NCBI GenBank assembly: GCA_964495705.1 | Contig: CAZBWS010000076.1 | Span: 1-10,614 of the forward strand | Direction: 5' to 3' | DNA: 10,614 nt | DNA from: CAZBWS01 sp964495705 | GTDB taxonomy: Bacteria > Pseudomonadota > Gammaproteobacteria > HTCC5015 | Shown: positions 6,941-10,614 of the stretch, piece after piece | Numbering within the stretch: position 1 is the first letter of the stretch | Layout: each line of letters begins with the position of its first letter | Made by a program: the position numbers and the translations under genes | The notes under the pieces: generated by a model | What the model saw: only the letters and a program-made list of their open reading frames with translations | Told to the model about the DNA's origin: nothing | Database searches by the model: none

Positions 6941-7324
6941 CTATCGCTTTGCTGAGATTTCTTTAAGCTCTAGTTCGATAGCATTCGTTGACTGTACAAC
7001 CTCTATTAATGCGTAAATAAGAGATATAGCCAGCGCTATCAAGCTCAAGCCAAACGATACCGCACCATACTTAGTGTATTCCAAAAACAAAAAAAACATA
7101 GATCCAGTGCAAAGTAAAAAACTGCATACTGCAAAACCCTGCATTAATTTTATATAACGGATACGCTCACGTAAGAGCTCAACCTGTTTAAGGGTATATT
7201 TACTGTCAGATCGTTGACCCAGTTGTCGTATTAACTGAGCCAGAACCAAAAAGCGATTGGTATAAGCAAGAAATAACAGAGAAATGGCCGGAAACAATAG
7301 CGCTGGCGTAGTAACTGTTATCAT
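6941..7324 (-). CDS. DUF2721 family small membrane protein
   Basis: This 127-residue protein fits the DUF2721 family of bacterial inner-membrane proteins of unknown function. Family features include the start ITVTTPALLFPAISLLFLAY, then TNRF at 22-25, LIRQLGQR at 31-38, a basic Leu-Arg-rich linker (LLRERIRYIKLMQ, 50-62), FGLSL at 91-95 and a C-terminal STNAIELEL. Three membrane segments are visible, at about 5-22, 61-81 and 87-109, with a charged loop at about 31-58. The length is typical. ATG 7324 follows a G-rich GGGG about 8 bases upstream. The stop of the NADH dehydrogenase gene is only 15 bases before it, so the two are almost certainly co-transcribed, which hints at a link to the respiratory membrane. 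Nothing in the sequence shows an enzymatic role. Confidence 0.85.
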   Translation of the reverse strand: MITVTTPALLFPAISLLFLAYTNRFLVLAQLIRQLGQRSDSKYTLKQVELLRERIRYIKLMQGFAVCSFLLCTGSMFFLFLEYTKYGAVSFGLSLIALAISLIYALIEVVQSTNAIELELKEISAKR

Positions 7325-7339
7325 ATTAAATGCCCCATA

Positions 7340-8626
7340 TTAGTCTTTTTTTGTTCGCTTAAAACCAAAGTGTGCAATATCTGGAGGGAAAAACATTGAC
7401 CATGTCCACTCTAAAAAAAGCCTTACTTTTCTTGCTAGTGTCGGCACCTTAACTAGATAAATTGCTCTCCAGATCAAGAATGCAACGAGTCCTGATATGC
7501 GTATACCATAAATTTCTGCTACCGCTTTGTTGTGTCCAATAGAGGCCAACATGCCTATTGCTTTATATGAAAAAGGCTGGGTTTCATTGCCGTTTACTTG
7601 AGCAATAATATTATTAGCTAAATGCACAGCCTGCCTATTTGCAAACTGTGCAGTTGGCGGGCAAAACTGGTTATCTTTAGCATTCGGCACCAAAGCACAA
7701 TCACCTAGCGCCCAAATATTATCCATTACTGACATATCAGCCTGAGTAGTGATTCTGCCTCGTTCAAGTGGTAGATATTTATCCTGGGTGAAGGCGTGAG
7801 GCAGTGTTCCTATAGTACTAATAATAATAGAGCCTTCAATGACTTCACCCGTATTGAGAACAACTTTTTCATGTTCTATAGAAGCGGTTCGCGCTTTTAA
7901 ACGAACATCTATATTTCTTTTTAAGAAATTTTTTTCTGTGGTTCTTCCTAGCTTTTCTGGTAATTCTGGTAACAGTCGATCTGCTCCGTGAATTAAAATC
8001 ACTTTGCAATCCTCACTATTAATATTTTTATAGTATCTCTCAGATGATTTTAATAAGTCATTCAGTTCGCCTGCAGTTTCTACGCCACTAAAGCCTCCAC
8101 CTATAACAACAAAAGTTGTTAAGAACTTTCGCTTCGCAGGATCCTTGTGAATAGTTGCTTGCTCCAGATTTTCAATGACTCTATTGCGAATAAACAATGC
8201 ATCGCCGACTGTTTTAAGTGGAAGGCTGTGCTCCCTTAATCCAGGCAACATTGATAAATTTGCTTTTACGCCTGAGGCCAAAACAAGTTGATCGTAGTGC
8301 AATTCCCCAGGCTCATTGTTGTTGTAGTAAACGACCTTAGATTCATAGTCGATTTTCTCGACTGTTACCATTCGTATTTTAGTGCGTTTCAATATTTGAC
8401 GCAGAGGGGACTGCACATGCCCTGGTAAAATAGAGGCGCCGACCACTTCCGGCAAAAGAGGGTTATAAGTAACGAAATTAGTTTCGCTTAGTATAAATAT
8501 GTCCCAATTGTTTGGCATTCTTTTTTCTAGTTTTTTAGCTAAAACTGAGCCTGCAAAGCCCCCGCCTATAATGACTATTTTTTTGCGTATTTGATCTTTC
8601 TTACTCATAATTCCAATAGCATCCAT
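7340..8626 (-). CDS. ndh: Type II NADH:quinone oxidoreductase (NDH-2)
   Basis: NDH-2 is a single-subunit flavoprotein on the inner face of the membrane. It oxidises NADH and reduces quinone without moving protons. The 428-residue length is normal. The FAD-binding Rossmann motif is IVIIGGGFAG (17-26); a second nucleotide motif, VVIGGGFSGVETAGEL (173-188), binds NADH. ASGV at 117-120 and IWALGDCA at 304-311 are the flavoprotein signatures. PPTAQFANRQA at 323-333 corresponds to the conserved quinone-site stretch. The C-terminus (about 380-420, with LEWTWSMFFPP) forms the amphipathic membrane-binding region. Two starts are possible: ATG 8626 or the in-frame ATG 8608 (MSKKDQ). Neither has a strong Shine-Dalgarno; I keep the longer one with reserve. 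It lies 92 bases after the malic enzyme stop and leads into DUF2721. Composition is AT-rich compared with the trp genes. Confidence 0.95.
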   Translation of the reverse strand: MDAIGIMSKKDQIRKKIVIIGGGFAGSVLAKKLEKRMPNNWDIFILSETNFVTYNPLLPEVVGASILPGHVQSPLRQILKRTKIRMVTVEKIDYESKVVYYNNNEPGELHYDQLVLASGVKANLSMLPGLREHSLPLKTVGDALFIRNRVIENLEQATIHKDPAKRKFLTTFVVIGGGFSGVETAGELNDLLKSSERYYKNINSEDCKVILIHGADRLLPELPEKLGRTTEKNFLKRNIDVRLKARTASIEHEKVVLNTGEVIEGSIIISTIGTLPHAFTQDKYLPLERGRITTQADMSVMDNIWALGDCALVPNAKDNQFCPPTAQFANRQAVHLANNIIAQVNGNETQPFSYKAIGMLASIGHNKAVAEIYGIRISGLVAFLIWRAIYLVKVPTLARKVRLFLEWTWSMFFPPDIAHFGFKRTKKD

Positions 8627-8665
8627 AATAAAGAATAATAATTTTTTGCTTATTACTACTGTTGC

Positions 8666-8694
8666 TTAATGAGCGTTTAAAAAACGCCCATTAA
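8666..8694 (-). terminator. Strong hairpin between malic enzyme and NDH-2 genes
   Basis: On the minus strand the 29 bases form a 13-base-pair stem (UUAAUG-G-GCGUUU paired with AAACGC-U-CAUUAA, one G-U wobble) around a UUU loop. It begins 24 bases after the malic enzyme stop. No run of U follows in either direction, so it is not a textbook intrinsic terminator. It could limit read-through, protect the maeA mRNA end, or be a processing site. A small AAAGC/GCUUUUU stem (about 8700-8714) lies before it. Confidence 0.5.
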
Positions 8695-8718
8695 CAAAAA
8701 GCCACACCGCTTTGAATA

Positions 8719-10332
8719 TTAATATTCTGGGTTGTACATGATACCTTTGATATGCGCAGACAAGTCACTTGGCCGCGGAAGTTGAGCTATATTCGTGCTA
8801 TAGGCTACTTCTGCAACAGCAATGGCGATTGCCAATGACACCTCTCTAATTTTTGTAAGGTCGGGATAAATAGACCCGTGATCTAAATCTTCATCTGTCA
8901 CCAAGTTCGACAACGTTCTAGCAGCAGCTAGGAACATATCATCAGTTAGGTGTTTTGCTGCACAGGCAATAGCGCCGAGACCAAGGCCTGGGAAAACATA
9001 GGCATTATTGCCTTGCCCTGGAATAAATGTTTTATTCTCATATATCACCGGAGAGAAGGGGCTACCGCTAGCAAATATAGCCTTACCCTTACTCCAAGCA
9101 TATGCTTGCTCAGCAGTGCACTCTGCATGGGAAGTTGGATTAGATAAAGCAAATATAGCGGGCCTTGTATATATTGAAGACAGCAGCTTTATAATATTTT
9201 CTGTAAAAGCACCAGGCGACCCAGTCGCTCCGATGAGTACGTGAGGCTGAATATCCTTAATTGCCTCCTCTAATGTCATCGAAGGCTTGTTCTGTGCGTA
9301 AGGTTTAACATGTTCAGCCAAGTTATCCTGACTGCTAACAACCAAACCATTTCTATTGATGAAATTTAATTTCTTTTTTGCTTCTTCAGGGGATACGCCC
9401 TCTTTAAGAAATGCAGCGTAAATCAAATCGCCAATACCGGTTGCAGCAGAGCCAGAGCCCAAGAACATAACCCGTAAATCTTTGAAATCTACCCCTGAAA
9501 TTCGAGTTGTAGCATAAACACCGGCTAATGCTACAGCCGCTGTACCTTGAATATCGTCATTAAAACATAATACTTTTTCTTTATAGATATTTAATAGTTT
9601 GTAAGCTTTCGGGGTAAGAAAATCCTCAAATTGAATAAGAGAAAGGGGGAATACCTCTTGGACGGAGCTTACAAACTCATCAACAAGGCCTAGATAGTCT
9701 TGTTCAGATAGCGTTCTTTCTTTATTGACTCCAAGATACAGAGGGTCATTGCGCAGGTTATCATTATTTGTTCCAACATCAATCGTCACGGGTAAACACT
9801 GATCGGGCTGAATGCCAGCACAGGCGCAATATAAGGATAATTTACCAATAGGAATACCCATGCCATTGGCCCCCAAATCACCTAAACCGAGAATGCGCTC
9901 ACCGTCAGTCACTACAATTAAACGAATATCTTTGTCTGTCCAGCTGGCGAGTATTTCCTTAATAAAGCCCTTATCTTCTTGAGTAATGTAGATGCCCCGT
10001 GTCTGCCGAAAAATATGTGCAAACTCTTGGCAGGCCTGACCTACAGTAGGGGTATAAATAATAGGCATTAACTCTTTGATATTATCTATAATGACTCGAT
10101 AAAATAAGCGTTCATTTCTATTTTGCAGTCCACTAAGAAAAATATAGCGTTCAATGTCGTATTTTTTTCTACGAATATTATTTAAAACGCGCTTTTTTTG
10201 GGTATCAAGTGTAGTCACCGCATCGGGTAACAAGCCTCGGAGCTTATATTCTTCTCGCTCTTTTTTAGTAAAGGCTGTGCCCTTATTTAATCGTGGGTTT
10301 TGAATTAAGTCCATGCCGGTGGGTGATTTCAT
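8719..10332 (-). CDS. maeA: Malic enzyme, oxaloacetate-decarboxylating, large animal-type
   Basis: This cytoplasmic enzyme converts malate to pyruvate and CO2 while reducing NAD(P). The 537-residue protein is of the large type shared by E. coli MaeA/SfcA and animal malic enzymes, not the shorter MaeB-like type. It shows GLLP at 33-36, YTPTVG with the catalytic acid Tyr93, the motif VVTDGERILGLGDLG, the catalytic base Lys164, the metal ligands Glu236, Asp237 and Asp260 (NDDIQGTA), the dinucleotide motif GSGSAATG at 292-299, and FALSNPTSHAEC. All catalytic residues are intact. AAGG lies 8 bases before ATG 10332. Cofactor preference is open: the acidic residue that usually ends beta-B is Asn326 (FINRNG), and Lys343 lies where an NADP-selecting lysine is known. 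NADP use is therefore possible despite the family's MaeA label. It is flanked by its own 100-base upstream region and a strong hairpin downstream. Confidence 0.94.
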   Translation of the reverse strand: MKSPTGMDLIQNPRLNKGTAFTKKEREEYKLRGLLPDAVTTLDTQKKRVLNNIRRKKYDIERYIFLSGLQNRNERLFYRVIIDNIKELMPIIYTPTVGQACQEFAHIFRQTRGIYITQEDKGFIKEILASWTDKDIRLIVVTDGERILGLGDLGANGMGIPIGKLSLYCACAGIQPDQCLPVTIDVGTNNDNLRNDPLYLGVNKERTLSEQDYLGLVDEFVSSVQEVFPLSLIQFEDFLTPKAYKLLNIYKEKVLCFNDDIQGTAAVALAGVYATTRISGVDFKDLRVMFLGSGSAATGIGDLIYAAFLKEGVSPEEAKKKLNFINRNGLVVSSQDNLAEHVKPYAQNKPSMTLEEAIKDIQPHVLIGATGSPGAFTENIIKLLSSIYTRPAIFALSNPTSHAECTAEQAYAWSKGKAIFASGSPFSPVIYENKTFIPGQGNNAYVFPGLGLGAIACAAKHLTDDMFLAAARTLSNLVTDEDLDHGSIYPDLTKIREVSLAIAIAVAEVAYSTNIAQLPRPSDLSAHIKGIMYNPEY

Positions 10333-10378
10333 TATTTGAGCCTTTATTAATATTTTTTATATTTAAGTATTTACTATA

Positions 10379-10402
10379 TACCAAAGCTGAACATCATTGG
10401 TA
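10379..10402. repeat. Inverted repeat in the region upstream of the malic enzyme gene
   Basis: TACCAA (10379-10384) and TTGGTA (10397-10402) are perfect 6-base inverted arms separated by 12 bases, inside the 97-base gap between gph and the malic enzyme gene. On the minus strand, the AT-rich stretch just downstream (TG-G-TATATA and later TAAATAT) could hold an extended -10 promoter. The repeat might then be an operator or a weak gph hairpin. This is tentative. Confidence 0.25.
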
Positions 10403-10432
10403 CGGTAGCCACTATTCGTGCTTTTTTCGGCT

Positions 10433-10614
10433 TTAAAGTTCAAAAATCTCAGCCAAACTATCAAACACCCCATCTGGCTTTGACAGCTCAATGGGTTCGC
10501 CATGATTATAACCACCACGTACGGCCACTACGGGTATATCCGCATTGCGCGCAGCTTGTACATCATTACTAGAATCACCTACCATTAAACAGTCTTTTAC
10601 CGCCACGCCTAATT
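10433..10614 (-). CDS. gph: Phosphoglycolate phosphatase, C-terminal end only
   Basis: Gph removes phosphate from 2-phosphoglycolate, a by-product of DNA repair and oxygen damage; it is a HAD-superfamily hydrolase. Only the last 59 residues are visible, and the rest lies beyond the window. LMVGDSSNDVQAARNADIPV contains HAD motif IV (GDSSND, acidic metal ligands), and GGYNHGEPI is typical of proteobacterial Gph just after it. The short tail (PDGVFDSLAEIFEL) also matches this family. The stop is TAA at 10435-10433. It points in the same direction as the trp operon. In many pseudomonad-like genomes gph stands immediately before trpE, so its distance from trpE here is notable. The HAD family has many members; the YNHGEPI signature and the trp context support Gph. 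Confidence 0.88.
   Translation of the reverse strand, partial: LGVAVKDCLMVGDSSNDVQAARNADIPVVAVRGGYNHGEPIELSKPDGVFDSLAEIFEL

Noticed and set aside
1..10614. CRISPR array, tRNA/rRNA, insertion sequence, phage or toxin-antitoxin genes
   Set aside because: I saw no spaced direct repeats, no tRNA-like cloverleaf and no transposase, integrase or toxin-like reading frame on either strand.

Overview
The window looks like a chromosomal segment of a gammaproteobacterium. The best fit is a marine, Pseudomonadales/Cellvibrionales-like lineage. The evidence is a trpE-trpG-trpD-trpC cluster with separate TrpE and TrpG proteins, a phosphoglycolate phosphatase (gph) tail in the same orientation farther upstream, and a YdgA-type DUF945 protein. 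The taxonomic call rests on gene order and protein resemblance only. Two runs of exactly 100 N show that the sequence is a draft scaffold.

Layout by position. Positions 1-3678 (minus strand) hold the tryptophan operon, reading trpE to trpG to trpD to trpC, with trpC cut by the window edge. The genes are tightly packed and probably translationally coupled. Positions 3679-3926 are a divergent regulatory region with a good sigma70-like promoter for trpE and several inverted repeats. Positions 3927-5294 (plus) encode an envelope-anchored DUF945 protein. Positions 5303-6829 (minus) hold the wreck of a PAS-PAS-GGDEF-EAL cyclic-di-GMP gene. It contains two assembly gaps, a frameshift, and seamless losses of the catalytic cores of both the GGDEF and EAL domains. 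Positions 6941-8626 (minus) are a two-gene unit: type II NADH dehydrogenase, then a small DUF2721 membrane protein. Positions 8719-10332 (minus) encode an animal-type large malic enzyme. Positions 10433-10614 (minus) are the C-terminal end of gph.

How the genes work together. TrpE and TrpG make anthranilate from chorismate and glutamine; TrpD and TrpC convert it through phosphoribosyl-anthranilate to indole-glycerol phosphate. The malic enzyme makes pyruvate, CO2 and a reduced nicotinamide cofactor, and the NADH dehydrogenase passes NADH electrons to quinone without pumping protons. The two are therefore metabolically compatible neighbours, though shared regulation is not shown.

In many relatives gph lies directly upstream of trpE. 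Here about 6.7 kb of visibly AT-richer and partly decayed DNA separates them, which suggests an insertion or rearrangement. I see no CRISPR array, tRNA, rRNA, transposase, phage gene or defence system, and no convincing undescribed system. No stretch over 300 bases lacks a gene or gene remnant.
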